NCBI GenBank assembly: GCA_934234035.1
Contig: CAKQHH010000008.1
Coordinates: forward strand, 12,881 to 76,880
Length of the DNA: 64,000 nucleotides
Reading direction: 5' to 3'
Source of the DNA: an uncultured Clostridia bacterium
GTDB lineage: Bacteria > Bacillota > Clostridia > Peptostreptococcales > Anaerovoracaceae
The notes under the pieces were generated by a model. It was not told the origin of the DNA. It did no database searches and saw only the letters and a program-made list of their open reading frames with translations. Made by a program: the position numbers and the translations under genes. Below are positions 1 through 8,862 of the stretch, piece after piece. Numbering within the stretch: the first letter of the stretch is position 1; each line of letters opens with the position of its first letter.

Positions 1-920
1 GGTACCTCGTCCAGATACATGAACATGGTAACGAAAGGTGCCTGTCCGTTACAGGTCATCAAGGTAATCAGCTGATACTGAATGGTCTGAATACCGTTCT
101 TCACCTCTTCCCGAAGGCGGCGCTCGGTAATCTTGTCGATGATTTCATCATCCATGGATTCCCCGCAGGCCTTCCGGTCCGCAATCACATGCTCCCGAAG
201 CTTCTTCCGGCTGATATCCACGAACGGCGCCAAATGTGCCAGGGAGAAGGACTGTCCTCCGTACTGGTTGCTGGCTACCTGTGCGATAATCTGGGTGGTA
301 ATATTGCAGGCGGTATAGAAGCTGTGCGGCTTCTCAATCATGGTCTCACTGATGACCGTGCCGTTCTGCAGCATATCCTCCAGGTTAATCAAATCGCAGT
401 TGTGTTCCTTCTGCGCATAATAATCGGAATCGTGGAAGTGAATGATTCCCGCTTCATGGGCGGCGGTAATCTCTTCCGGAAGAAGAATTCTCTTGGTCAA
501 ATCCCGGCTCACTTCTCCGGCCATGTAGTCTCTCTGGGTGGAGTTGATCACCGGGTTCTTGTTGGAATTCTCCTGCTTCGCTTCCTCATTGTTGCATTCA
601 ATCAAAGAAAGAATCTTGTCATCCGTGGTGTTGGACTGACGAACCAGGGAACGGGTATACCGATAGGTAATGTACTGCTTTGCAACCTCGTAGGCTCCGT
701 GCTGCATGATGGCCTGTTCCACGAAATCCTGAATCTCTTCCACCACCGGAGAACGTCCCAAGTCATCACAAGCAACGGTCACGCTCTCTGCAATTCGGCG
801 AATCTGCACCTCGGTCATTCTTTTCTTTTCCGGCACCTGACGGTTGGCTCCCTGAATGGCATGGATAATCTTATCGATGTCGAATTCTACTTCCGATCCG
901 TTTCTCTTGATTACGTTCAC
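1..920 (-). CDS. nrdD: Anaerobic (class III) ribonucleoside-triphosphate reductase, 5' part
   Basis: The gene runs off the left edge, so only about the first 306 residues are present. It starts at a GTG (918-920) preceded by a GAGGAG ribosome site. The N-terminus (NVIKRNGSEVEFDIDKI) is an ATP-cone domain of about 90 residues, which senses ATP/dATP. The core that follows contains FHDSDYYAQKEHNC and SNQYGGQSFSLAHLAPFVD, typical of NrdD. Family knowledge: this oxygen-sensitive glycyl-radical enzyme makes dNTPs from NTPs under anaerobiosis and needs the NrdG activase. The glycyl-radical region and any nrdG lie outside the window. The upstream promoter carries NrdR-type boxes (1003-1050). Confidence 0.95.
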   Translation of the reverse strand, partial: MNVIKRNGSEVEFDIDKIIHAIQGANRQVPEKKRMTEVQIRRIAESVTVACDDLGRSPVVEEIQDFVEQAIMQHGAYEVAKQYITYRYTRSLVRQSNTTDDKILSLIECNNEEAKQENSNKNPVINSTQRDYMAGEVSRDLTKRILLPEEITAAHEAGIIHFHDSDYYAQKEHNCDLINLEDMLQNGTVISETMIEKPHSFYTACNITTQIIAQVASNQYGGQSFSLAHLAPFVDISRKKLREHVIADRKACGESMDDEIIDKITERRLREEVKNGIQTIQYQLITLMTCNGQAPFVTMFMYLDEV

Positions 921-1002
921 GACAATCTCCTCTTTTCTTTCGCATATATATGTACCATTTTAATAAGCACTCTACATGTAGGGTGCTCTTCGGTACTTAC
1001 TA

Positions 1003-1018
1003 CCACAACATATTGTTT
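1003..1018. promoter_or_regulatory. NrdR box 1
   Basis: CCACAACATATTGTTT matches 13 of 16 positions of the known NrdR consensus acaCwAtATaTwGtgt. It lies just downstream of the nrdD -10 element, near the predicted transcription start, where a bound repressor would block transcription. Its start is 32 bp from box 2, the usual three-turn NrdR spacing. Confidence 0.75.
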
Positions 1019-1026
1019 CCTTTGGT

Positions 1027-1055
1027 ATTATATTACCCATGATGTTGTATGTCAA
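1027..1055 (-). promoter_or_regulatory. nrdD promoter (consensus sigma-70/SigA type)
   Basis: On the minus strand a perfect -35 TTGACA (1050-1055) and a perfect -10 TATAAT (1027-1032) are separated by exactly 17 bp. Transcription would start near 1020, giving a leader of about 100 nt before the GTG. Such a strong promoter combined with two NrdR boxes implies tight repression when (d)ATP is plentiful. Confidence 0.85.
1035..1050. promoter_or_regulatory. NrdR box 2
   Basis: ACCCATGATGTTGTAT matches about 11 of 16 positions of the NrdR consensus. It occupies the spacer of the nrdD promoter and touches the -35 hexamer. The 16-bp gap to box 1 is what is known for paired NrdR boxes, which strengthens this weaker match. 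Confidence 0.65.
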
Positions 1056-1146
1056 TTGTTTAAATTCCCTATATTTCGCGTTCTTTTTTTTAAACCCAAT
1101 AACGGCACGCTTTTTCGCACGATACGGGCGGAAAAAATATTTTTTT

Positions 1147-1698
1147 CTATCGATTTCGGAACACGAAATGCTGCACCGGCGTCTTCGCGCTGCGATTGGT
1201 CTGACGCAGAGTCAACACCTCAAAAACACTTCCGGGCAAAGCTTTCAGATATTCTTCCACCGCCGCCGCTTCTCGCGCTCCTTCCGGATGACCGGGATAA
1301 GCCACAACGGAGATTACGCCTTTTGGTAAAACCAATTGGCAGGCTTGCTCCAGCGACCGCAGGGTCTCTTCGGTTTTTGTGGTAAGGTCACAATCCCCGC
1401 CGGGCAGATATCCCAGATTGTACATGATAATCCGGGCATCCGAAATGTATCGCGACAGATTCACATAGGATTCCCCGTGTATCGTTACCTGTGGATTCTC
1501 CCGGAATTTCTCCTTCAGCTCGTTGATTGCTTTTACCTGTATTTCAAATGCGTGCACCGCACCCTCTTCTCCCACGCACTCAGCCAAAAAGAGCGTGTCC
1601 AGTCCATGTCCTGCGGTGCAGTCCACGGCGACATCGCCCTTTCGGATATACTCTCGGAGAATTCGGTGCCCTCGCTCAGTGATAGAGAGTCCGAACAT
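1147..1698 (-). CDS. mnmM: tRNA (mnm5s2U34)-methyltransferase MnmM (YtqB family)
   Basis: This 183-residue SAM-dependent methyltransferase has the YtqB/MnmM architecture: motif I DCTAGHGLDT at residues 26-35 and the motif IV region NLGYLPGGD near residue 94, followed by YPGHPEGAREA. Family knowledge: MnmM catalyses the last methylation of 5-aminomethyl-2-thiouridine at the tRNA wobble position in Gram-positives lacking the bifunctional MnmC. It starts 17 bp after the TPR gene stop and is probably the last gene of the argS-linked string. Length is normal for the family. Confidence 0.85.
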   Translation of the reverse strand: MFGLSITERGHRILREYIRKGDVAVDCTAGHGLDTLFLAECVGEEGAVHAFEIQVKAINELKEKFRENPQVTIHGESYVNLSRYISDARIIMYNLGYLPGGDCDLTTKTEETLRSLEQACQLVLPKGVISVVAYPGHPEGAREAAAVEEYLKALPGSVFEVLTLRQTNRSAKTPVQHFVFRNR

Positions 1699-1715
1699 TT
1701 TTCCTCCCGATTCAA

Positions 1716-2771
1716 TTATTCTTCATTCTGCTCCTGGGTTTCTTCTTCCATTCCCTTCTGAACCACCCGGATTTTCTCAATGTACTTCTCGGCGTTCTTC
1801 CAATCCCCCAGAGACTGGAAGACTTCCACCAGCTCCGTCATCACCTGAATGTTGCTCGGGCTCAGACGAAGGGCGTGCTTGTAGGCTTCCACGGACTGTT
1901 CGCCCTGCTCCATTCCGGCATAGGCCACGCCCAGGTAATACCAAAGCGGCCACCATTCGCTGTATTTCTCCTCATACATGGTCAAAACGTCAATTCCGTG
2001 CTGGAAGTCCCCGGACAGGATTCGGTTCACTGCATGCTCGATTTCCACCGCCTGCTCCATGGATTCCAGACGGTTCCCGATTTCTTCCCGCATCTCCTGC
2101 ATCTCATCTGCCGGAATCGGGTCCATGGAGGAATCCGCATCATCCTTTCGGTCCCGGCTGAGCTCCATGAACTCCTGCCAGGTAATCTGAGCTTTCGTGT
2201 ACTGCCCCATGTTGGCATAGCTATAGCCCAGGAAATAATATCCCATATCGAAATCCGGATGGCGGATGGTCAGTTCCTCGAAAATATCAAAGGCCTGCGC
2301 TTTGAACATTCCCACATAGGCTTCCTCCAGATCCTCCCGGTTATATGCATCGCTGCAGGCTCTTCCGTAAAGGTACAGGGCATCCCGGCTTCCCGGATTC
2401 AGCTGAAGCGCCGTTCGGAAATAGATGCAAGCCATCTCGTAATCGCCGCTGCCGCCGGCCTTCGCTCCCTCGGAAATCAGCACCTTCTCCGCATTCTCCC
2501 CGTACATCCGACGAAGACAAGCCCGATACGCTTCCGCATACCGGAAATCCGGATCCGCGCCGATGACCCGCGCCATGCCCATGGCAATGGTCAGGTTCGT
2601 AAAATTATCCGTTGCATCTCCCGTAATGGGTACCGGAACTCCGGTAAGAATATCCTTCAGATTGCCGGACTCCAAAAATCGTTCCGAAAGCTCGTCAAAA
2701 AGCAAATCTTTATTCTTCTCAATGAGAAACGAACGTATCTTATCCGATAAATCCAACTCCATATTATGCAT
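1716..2771 (-). CDS. Tetratricopeptide-repeat protein of unknown role
   Basis: This 351-residue soluble protein has no signal peptide or membrane segment. TPR-like helix pairs are visible around residues 108-135 (GDYEMACIYFRTALQLNPGS), 180-205 (GYSYANMGQYTKAQITWQEF) and 270-325 (YYLGVAYAGMEQGEQSVEAYKHA and the pair after it). The tail is acidic (EEETQEQNEE). The start overlaps the upstream radical-SAM-like gene by 8 bp, so the two are translationally coupled. TPR domains scaffold protein-protein contacts; the partner cannot be deduced, although the coupled upstream protein is an obvious candidate (inference). Confidence 0.8.
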   Translation of the reverse strand: MHNMELDLSDKIRSFLIEKNKDLLFDELSERFLESGNLKDILTGVPVPITGDATDNFTNLTIAMGMARVIGADPDFRYAEAYRACLRRMYGENAEKVLISEGAKAGGSGDYEMACIYFRTALQLNPGSRDALYLYGRACSDAYNREDLEEAYVGMFKAQAFDIFEELTIRHPDFDMGYYFLGYSYANMGQYTKAQITWQEFMELSRDRKDDADSSMDPIPADEMQEMREEIGNRLESMEQAVEIEHAVNRILSGDFQHGIDVLTMYEEKYSEWWPLWYYLGVAYAGMEQGEQSVEAYKHALRLSPSNIQVMTELVEVFQSLGDWKNAEKYIEKIRVVQKGMEEETQEQNEE

Positions 2772-4284
2772 TAATGTCCCATCCCTTTCGATCGAATATT
2801 TTTACTTTCTCATAAGAAAGATTCTGTTCCATGTCACTGTGAAGAATTTCCTGAAGAACCGGCAGCTTCAGCGTTTCATTCATGGTATCGTAAAGCTCTG
2901 TCGCGTAAGCGTATAGAATCCGATAGAGATTCTCTTCCTTGTACATTAGCTTCTCCATCTGGTTCTTGGAAATATAGGCCTCCAACCCCTCCAGGAATGC
3001 GTACGGCTTCATGCGCCCGTCCAGCAGAATCTTCTGAATGGACTCTTCGAACCCCCCGCTGTTCACGAACAGATTCAGAAGCTTTCCGATATTCTCGATT
3101 CGAATCAATTCCGTCGCCGGCATAAAATCATTTGCGATAACTTCATAAGGTGCCCGGCTCTGATAAGCGTAACCGTACTGCTGGGCGTTTCTTCGAAGCT
3201 CCGTTCCTTTCTTCAGGCGAAGCACCTTCAATTCCATGCGGGGTGCCTTCAAATCAAAAATCTTATTAAAGGAACGAGCGAACAGTGCCGGCGTCTCACA
3301 AGGAAGTCCGGCCCGAATCACCGTTGTAATATCCACAGTTCCGTATTCCTGAAGACGAGATACGTTGTACATCAGCTGATAGATATTCGCCTTTCGTCCG
3401 GCTGCCGCCAGCGCCTCCGCATTGGTGCTTTCCACATCGACATTGAATCGAAATTGACCTTCCCGGGCAGTTCCCAGAAGACGCACGGTTTCCTCATCCA
3501 ACAGATCTCCGTTTACATCAAATTCAAACGTGGTGATTCCGTTATCGTTGCTGATCAGATACTCCCAAATGCGATATGCCCGGTCCCTGCTGTAATTAAA
3601 CCATTTATCCACGAACACAACGCGCTGTACGTTCTTCACCAGAAAATACCGAAGTTCCGTACAGATCCGATTTAACGGCAAAGAGCGAATCTTTCCCGGA
3701 TAGTATTGGGAATAGCCGCATCGATCCGGGCAGCCTCGGAAGCTTTCATAATATGCCGTATCGCTCGGCTCCAGTTCCATGTTTTCATACGGAAACGGAA
3801 GTGTCTCGAAATCCACCGGCGCTGCCATCGGATTCACCTGAATCCGGTCGTCCTGCCGATATGCTAAGCCGGCAATATTTTCAAAATCAAACTCGTAGGT
3901 AAAAATCGTCCGAAGGAATTGGTACAGCACCGATTCCGGTTCGCCTCGGAATACGTAGTCGACTTCCGGGTGCTGTTCCATGAACTCCCGGGTACCGAAG
4001 CTGACCTCCGTTCCGCCCATCACCATAATCGATGTCGGAACGGCCTTCTTTACCATCTCTGCGACTTCTGCAACCTTATCCACATTCATCATATTGCAAT
4101 GGAAATATACAATATTGTATTCGCCCCGAAGGATTTCCCGGAAAATATATCCCACATGATCTGTGGTTTTATATTCTACCACATCCGTCTGGCACGGCGC
4201 CTCTTCCACAACACTGTAGAGGTACTTCATTGACAGCTTCGTGTGAATGCAATCATTTTGAATTGTTGTAAGAAGAAGTCTCAT
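2764..4284 (-). CDS. B12-binding/radical-SAM-like protein with an incomplete cluster motif
   Basis: About 506 residues. The N-terminal ~140 residues look like the B12-binding-type Rossmann domain of radical SAM proteins (VMGGTEVSFG, VDYVFRGEPE). The TIM-barrel entry motif reads SFRGCPDRCGYS: Cys185 and Cys189 are present, but the third cysteine of CxxxCxxC is Ser192 (TCC codon). The C-terminus resembles the DUF4080-type tail of this family. The ATG at 4284 is chosen because AGGTGAT lies 4 nt upstream; a GTG at 4293 is the alternative. The gene follows the argS stop and overlaps the TPR gene. Whether it still binds a [4Fe-4S] cluster is doubtful; the function is unknown. Confidence 0.75.
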   Translation of the reverse strand: MRLLLTTIQNDCIHTKLSMKYLYSVVEEAPCQTDVVEYKTTDHVGYIFREILRGEYNIVYFHCNMMNVDKVAEVAEMVKKAVPTSIMVMGGTEVSFGTREFMEQHPEVDYVFRGEPESVLYQFLRTIFTYEFDFENIAGLAYRQDDRIQVNPMAAPVDFETLPFPYENMELEPSDTAYYESFRGCPDRCGYSQYYPGKIRSLPLNRICTELRYFLVKNVQRVVFVDKWFNYSRDRAYRIWEYLISNDNGITTFEFDVNGDLLDEETVRLLGTAREGQFRFNVDVESTNAEALAAAGRKANIYQLMYNVSRLQEYGTVDITTVIRAGLPCETPALFARSFNKIFDLKAPRMELKVLRLKKGTELRRNAQQYGYAYQSRAPYEVIANDFMPATELIRIENIGKLLNLFVNSGGFEESIQKILLDGRMKPYAFLEGLEAYISKNQMEKLMYKEENLYRILYAYATELYDTMNETLKLPVLQEILHSDMEQNLSYEKVKIFDRKGWDINA

Positions 4285-4293
4285 GGATATCAC

Positions 4294-6015
4294 CTACATT
4301 CTTTCCGGTGCTTTAATGCCCAGAAGGTTCAAGCAATTTGCAATAACGATTCGAGCCGACTCAACCAGGGCCAGCTTCGCCACTTTCTCATCTTCATTGT
4401 CCACCAGGATGTGTTCATCGTGGTAGAACTTATTGAAGCTCTGCGCTACATCCACCAGATGACGGGTCAGGATGGACGGTTCATATTTATCCGCTGCATC
4501 CAGAATGATTTCCGGTACGCGGTAAATCAGCTTAATCAGGTTATACGCACTGTCGGAGGTGATGTGCTTCGCATCGAAGTCCCCCTTGCGAATCCGTGCC
4601 ATTTCCTCCTCGGTAGCGTTGCGGAGGACGCTGCAAGCTCTGGCATGAGTGTACTGAACGTACGGACCGGTTTCACCATCGAAGTTCAGCACCTTGTCCC
4701 AGTTAAATACATAATCCTTGATGCGGTTGTTGGACAGCTCCTGGAAAATTACGGCACCGATACCGACTTCCTTTGCCACTTCGTCCACATCGATTCCCTG
4801 CGGGTTCTTCTCTTTCATGATTTCCGCAGTCTTCTGAACCGCTTCGTTCAGAACATCTTCCAGGAATACCACGTTGCCCTTACGGGTGGACAGGGTCGCA
4901 CCGCCTTCCAGGCTTACCAGACCGAATGGGATGTGGATGCAGTCCTTCTGCCATTCTTTTCCCATCAGCTCCAGGACCTTCTTCCACTGCTTGAAGTGGA
5001 GGTTCTGCTGAGATGCTACCACGTAGATGCACTTATCGAAGTTGTAGTGTTCTTTTCGATAAATCGCTGCGGCGATATCTCTGGTTGCATACAGGCTGGA
5101 ACCATCGGACTTGGTGATGATTGCCGGTGTCATTCCGTACGGCTCCAGGTCTACAATCTGAGCACCTCTGGATTCTACCAGCAGCTTCTTTTCCTTCAGT
5201 TCTTCGATAACCGCCGGCATCTTGTCGGAGTAGAAGCTCTCTCCGGCATAGGAATCAAACGTGATTCCCAGCATATCGTACACGCGGTTGAATTCTTGCA
5301 GGCTCAGTTCCCGGAAGCGCTTCCAGAGACGAACCTCTTCTTCCTCGCCATTTTCCAGTTTCACAAAAGCTTCTCTCGCCTCGTCGTCCAAAGACGGATC
5401 GTTTTCTGCCTCCCGGTGGAAACGGGTGTAGTAACCCAGCAGCGCCTTGATCGGATCCTTTTCCAGCTCCTCTTCACTGCCCCACTTGCGGTATGCCACA
5501 ATCATCTTGCCGAACTGCGTTCCGTAATCCCCCAGATGGTTGATTCGAATCACGTCATAACCAATTTCATCGTACAGCTTGTAGATTGCATTACCGATAA
5601 CGGTGCTTCGGATATGACCGATATGGAACGGCTTTGCGATGTTCGGGGAAGAGTATTCCACGATTACCGGGCGATGCTGTCCCACTTCCGATCTGCCGTA
5701 ATCCTTGCCCTGAGTCAGCACATCCTCCGTCAGAGTCTGTGCGTATTCCTTCTTATCCAGGAACATGTTCACATAGGCATTTACCGGCTGAACCTTTTCA
5801 AAAATGCCGGCACCTTCGATTCTTGCAGCCACATCCTGTGCAATCAGCGGCGGTGCTTTGCGCAATGTTTTCGCCAGACGGAAGCAAGGGAACGCGTAGT
5901 CTCCCATCTTTGTGTCTCCCGGAATTTCAATCCACTCCAGGATTTCCTCCGGTGTCATATTCAACGCTTCGTCTTCTGCAATAATTTCAGCAATTTTCTT
6001 TTTGTAATCGATCAT
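4294..6015 (-). CDS. argS: Arginyl-tRNA synthetase
   Basis: This class I aminoacyl-tRNA synthetase of 573 residues charges tRNA-Arg. It shows the SSPNIAKPFHIGHIRST signature, with HIGH at residues 131-134, and a C-terminal DALR-type anticodon-binding domain (ending LLGIKAPERM). The usual KMSKS is replaced by the loop LSTRKGNVVFLED, a relaxed version seen in many ArgRS. It sits directly after the DUF523 gene, with only the stop/start junction between them, so it is in the same transcript as mutS2 and zapA. Confidence 0.97.
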   Translation of the reverse strand: MIDYKKKIAEIIAEDEALNMTPEEILEWIEIPGDTKMGDYAFPCFRLAKTLRKAPPLIAQDVAARIEGAGIFEKVQPVNAYVNMFLDKKEYAQTLTEDVLTQGKDYGRSEVGQHRPVIVEYSSPNIAKPFHIGHIRSTVIGNAIYKLYDEIGYDVIRINHLGDYGTQFGKMIVAYRKWGSEEELEKDPIKALLGYYTRFHREAENDPSLDDEAREAFVKLENGEEEEVRLWKRFRELSLQEFNRVYDMLGITFDSYAGESFYSDKMPAVIEELKEKKLLVESRGAQIVDLEPYGMTPAIITKSDGSSLYATRDIAAAIYRKEHYNFDKCIYVVASQQNLHFKQWKKVLELMGKEWQKDCIHIPFGLVSLEGGATLSTRKGNVVFLEDVLNEAVQKTAEIMKEKNPQGIDVDEVAKEVGIGAVIFQELSNNRIKDYVFNWDKVLNFDGETGPYVQYTHARACSVLRNATEEEMARIRKGDFDAKHITSDSAYNLIKLIYRVPEIILDAADKYEPSILTRHLVDVAQSFNKFYHDEHILVDNEDEKVAKLALVESARIVIANCLNLLGIKAPERM

Positions 6016-6477
6016 TTACTGTTCTCCGTTCTCTCTAATTACATTTTCCGTTCCCGCGGGAATCCCGTTTTCCCGAAGCAATCGGACAAAAATACCATCC
6101 CCCGGGATTAAGGTCCCGTCAAAATGGCCATTGTAAATCTGCCCTACGCCGCAGGAAGGACTTCTCGCCTGGAGAATGGCCCCTTCCAGGGCTTCCCCCA
6201 TCTGTTCAGCGGCTTTCTGCGCATCCCGGAAGCAAATCTCCGCTCCCCGGACGTATTCGGCGGTAACATCCACGCCGTTTCGGTTCACCACACGGCATTC
6301 TCCATTCTGTTCCACGATTTCCGCCGGAACCCGCGGAGTGGGAAGCCCCCCGGCACATTCCGGACACACGCCGAAATAAGAATGTTCATGTGAGAATTTT
6401 ACCACATCTTCCGAGCGATTGTTACCCCCATTATACTTGCAGTTCTCTCCCAGAAGACATTTACTGATAATATACAT
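6016..6477 (-). CDS. DUF523 family protein
   Basis: This 153-residue protein matches the DUF523 family: N-terminal SKCLLGENCKYNGG, then GVCPECAGGLPTPR and ARSPSCGVGQIY, which supply conserved cysteines probably used for metal or cluster binding. No function is established for the stand-alone domain. It lies 3 bp after mutS2 and abuts argS, so it is co-transcribed with housekeeping genes. Confidence 0.85.
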   Translation of the reverse strand: MYIISKCLLGENCKYNGGNNRSEDVVKFSHEHSYFGVCPECAGGLPTPRVPAEIVEQNGECRVVNRNGVDVTAEYVRGAEICFRDAQKAAEQMGEALEGAILQARSPSCGVGQIYNGHFDGTLIPGDGIFVRLLRENGIPAGTENVIRENGEQ

Positions 6478-6480
6478 GCA

Positions 6481-8862
6481 TTACTCCTTCAGTTCTACCA
6501 CCGTCGCGCCTTCTCCGCCCTGATTATACGGAGCGCCTTTAAAGCTCTTTACGCATCGGTTGTGTTTCAGGGCATCCCGCAGTCCCTTCTTCAGAATACC
6601 TTCTCCTCGGCCGTGAACCACCGTCACGCTCCGCAGACCTGCAAGGTATGCATCATCCAGATATTTCTCCATTTCCATTCGAGCATCATCCAGATTCTTT
6701 CCAATCAGATTGATGCTCATCGGCACACTTCGCGTCTTCCGAGTCTTAATCTGATTGTACTGCCGCTTCTTTCGTTCCTTGTTCCCGGCCTTTTCGCTTT
6801 CAATCAGCATCAGATTCTTCACGTTCACGCCGGTCTTCAATGCGCCGATCTGCACCATCAGGTTTCCGCGATTGTCCGGAAGGGAGACCACCTCGCCATT
6901 CTGGTTCAGCGACATCACCTTCACCCGCGTTCCGATTTTCAGCTGATCCGGGCGAATCGGCTTTCCTTCCTTCTCTGCCGGAATTTCTGCCGGTTTATCC
7001 CGGTACTTCTTTTCGGCTTCCCGAAGTCTCCGCCGGCTTTCCGCCACCTTGTTCACTTGATGGCCCTTAGACTCGTCCTTCATCCGCTTCAGCTCTTCCC
7101 GGATGTCTTCCACCGTGTCCTCGGTTTCTTTTAGGATGCCTTTCGCCTGATTTCGAGCATCCTCCAGGATTTTCGCCTTTTCTTGCTCTGCCCGGCGAAT
7201 CCGCGTTTCCGCTTCCTTCAGTCGCAGTTCCGCTTCTTCCTTAATTCGATTGGCTTCCTCGGTAATCCGTTCCGCTTCTTTTCGCTCTTCCTCTACCCGA
7301 GTTACCGCATCTTCGAAATTCAGCTCGTTCTCTCCCAGGAGGGCTTCCGCTCTCTTGAGGATTTTCTCTTCCAGACCCAGCTTTCGTGAAATTTCAAAGG
7401 CGTTGGATTTTCCCGGCAGGCCGACCCGAAGGTGATAGGTGGGAGACAGCGTCTCCACATCGAACTCCATGGAGGCGTTTTCCACGTCCGGGGTGCTCAG
7501 CGCATACTTCTTCAGCTCCGTGTAATGGGTAGTGGCTACCACCAAAGCCCCGCGCTTCCGAAGTTCTTCCAGCTCGGCAATACCCAGCGCCGCACCTTCC
7601 GCCGGATCCGTTCCGGAACCCAGCTCATCCAGCAGCACCAAAGATTTCTCGTTTACCGTCCGAAAGATTTCCGTGATGTTCTTCATATGGGCAGAGAACG
7701 TACTGAGGCTCTGCTCAATGCTCTGCTCATCTCCGATATCCGCAAACACTTCTTCCAGCACCGGAAGCCGGCTTTCTTCGGAACACGGTACGTGCAGTCC
7801 GCTCTGCGCCATTAAAATAAAGAGTCCGATGGTCTTTAAGGTGACCGTCTTACCGCCGGTGTTCGGACCGGTAATCAGGAGTGTTTTCCAATTCTCTCCC
7901 AAGGAAACATTGATGGGAACCACCTTGTCCGCCGGAATCAGCGGATGGCGTCCGTGATATATTTCCAGAATTCCCTCTGTGTTCATGCGGGGCTCAAAAG
8001 CGTTCATCTGAAGGGACAGCTTTCCCTTTGCGCTGATGAAATCCAGCTCCAGAAGAAGCTTCTGGTTATTGTTCAATCCGTGGAAATGTTCCGCTACCCG
8101 GCCGGAGAACATCTCCAGAATTCGGGTAATTTCTGCCTGTTCCGCCAGATCCAGCTCCCGCAGCTCGTTGTTCATATTTACAACGGACTGGGGTTCGATG
8201 AATAGGGTGGATCCGCTCTGGGACTGGTCGTGAACCAATCCCGGGAACATGTTCGCATACTCCCGCTTTACCGGGATGACGTATCGGCCGTTCCGCATGG
8301 TGACAATCGCTTCCTGCAGGAATTTCTGTGCGGAAGAAGTGCTTACGGTCTTGTTCAGCCGATTTCGAATGCTTTCATTCTTATTGCGAATTTCTTTTCG
8401 AATTCGTTTCAGCTCCGGTGAAGCACTGTCCGACATCTCATCCTCCGACAAAATACAGCGATCGATGTCCTTTTCCAGTTCATCCACCCGTTCCAGCAGA
8501 TTGCCGATTTCCTGAAGGGTCGGAATCTCCGGAACGTCTTCCATCAGGAATGTTTTTACCTCTCTGGCAATCTGAAGGCAGACCCGCACCTGCAGCAGTT
8601 CCCGCATGTTCAGCACCCGACCTTTTCGAGCCATCTTCAGAATGCGGCTCAGGTCCGGAAATGCTCCCACCGGAATATTTCCCTTATACAGAATAACGGA
8701 AACTGCTTCCGTAGTTTCCGTCTGTGCGTCCTGAATTGCGTGCAGGTGGGTCATCGGTTCCAGCTTTGAAATTCGTTCCTTCGTTAGTTCGGAACCGGCC
8801 TGTTCTGCAAGCATCTCCAATATTCTGTTGTATTCCAGCAGCTTAATCGTTCTACTGTTCAT
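6481..8862 (-). CDS. mutS2: Endonuclease/ribosome-rescue ATPase MutS2
   Basis: This 793-residue MutS-family ATPase has Walker A GPNTGGKT at residues 332-339, Walker B around LVLLDELGSGTDP, a long charged coiled-coil clamp (about 515-640) and a C-terminal Smr nuclease domain (from about 715, with VVHGRGEGILKKGL). There is no mismatch-recognition domain, which separates it from MutS. Family knowledge: MutS2 suppresses recombination in some bacteria and splits collided ribosomes in Bacillus. Its start overlaps the zapA stop by 11 bp. Confidence 0.96.
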   Translation of the reverse strand: MNSRTIKLLEYNRILEMLAEQAGSELTKERISKLEPMTHLHAIQDAQTETTEAVSVILYKGNIPVGAFPDLSRILKMARKGRVLNMRELLQVRVCLQIAREVKTFLMEDVPEIPTLQEIGNLLERVDELEKDIDRCILSEDEMSDSASPELKRIRKEIRNKNESIRNRLNKTVSTSSAQKFLQEAIVTMRNGRYVIPVKREYANMFPGLVHDQSQSGSTLFIEPQSVVNMNNELRELDLAEQAEITRILEMFSGRVAEHFHGLNNNQKLLLELDFISAKGKLSLQMNAFEPRMNTEGILEIYHGRHPLIPADKVVPINVSLGENWKTLLITGPNTGGKTVTLKTIGLFILMAQSGLHVPCSEESRLPVLEEVFADIGDEQSIEQSLSTFSAHMKNITEIFRTVNEKSLVLLDELGSGTDPAEGAALGIAELEELRKRGALVVATTHYTELKKYALSTPDVENASMEFDVETLSPTYHLRVGLPGKSNAFEISRKLGLEEKILKRAEALLGENELNFEDAVTRVEEERKEAERITEEANRIKEEAELRLKEAETRIRRAEQEKAKILEDARNQAKGILKETEDTVEDIREELKRMKDESKGHQVNKVAESRRRLREAEKKYRDKPAEIPAEKEGKPIRPDQLKIGTRVKVMSLNQNGEVVSLPDNRGNLMVQIGALKTGVNVKNLMLIESEKAGNKERKKRQYNQIKTRKTRSVPMSINLIGKNLDDARMEMEKYLDDAYLAGLRSVTVVHGRGEGILKKGLRDALKHNRCVKSFKGAPYNQGGEGATVVELKE

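Noticed and set aside
4243-6111. Plus-strand open frame opposite argS
   Set aside because: Fully antisense to argS, with no start signals or known motifs.
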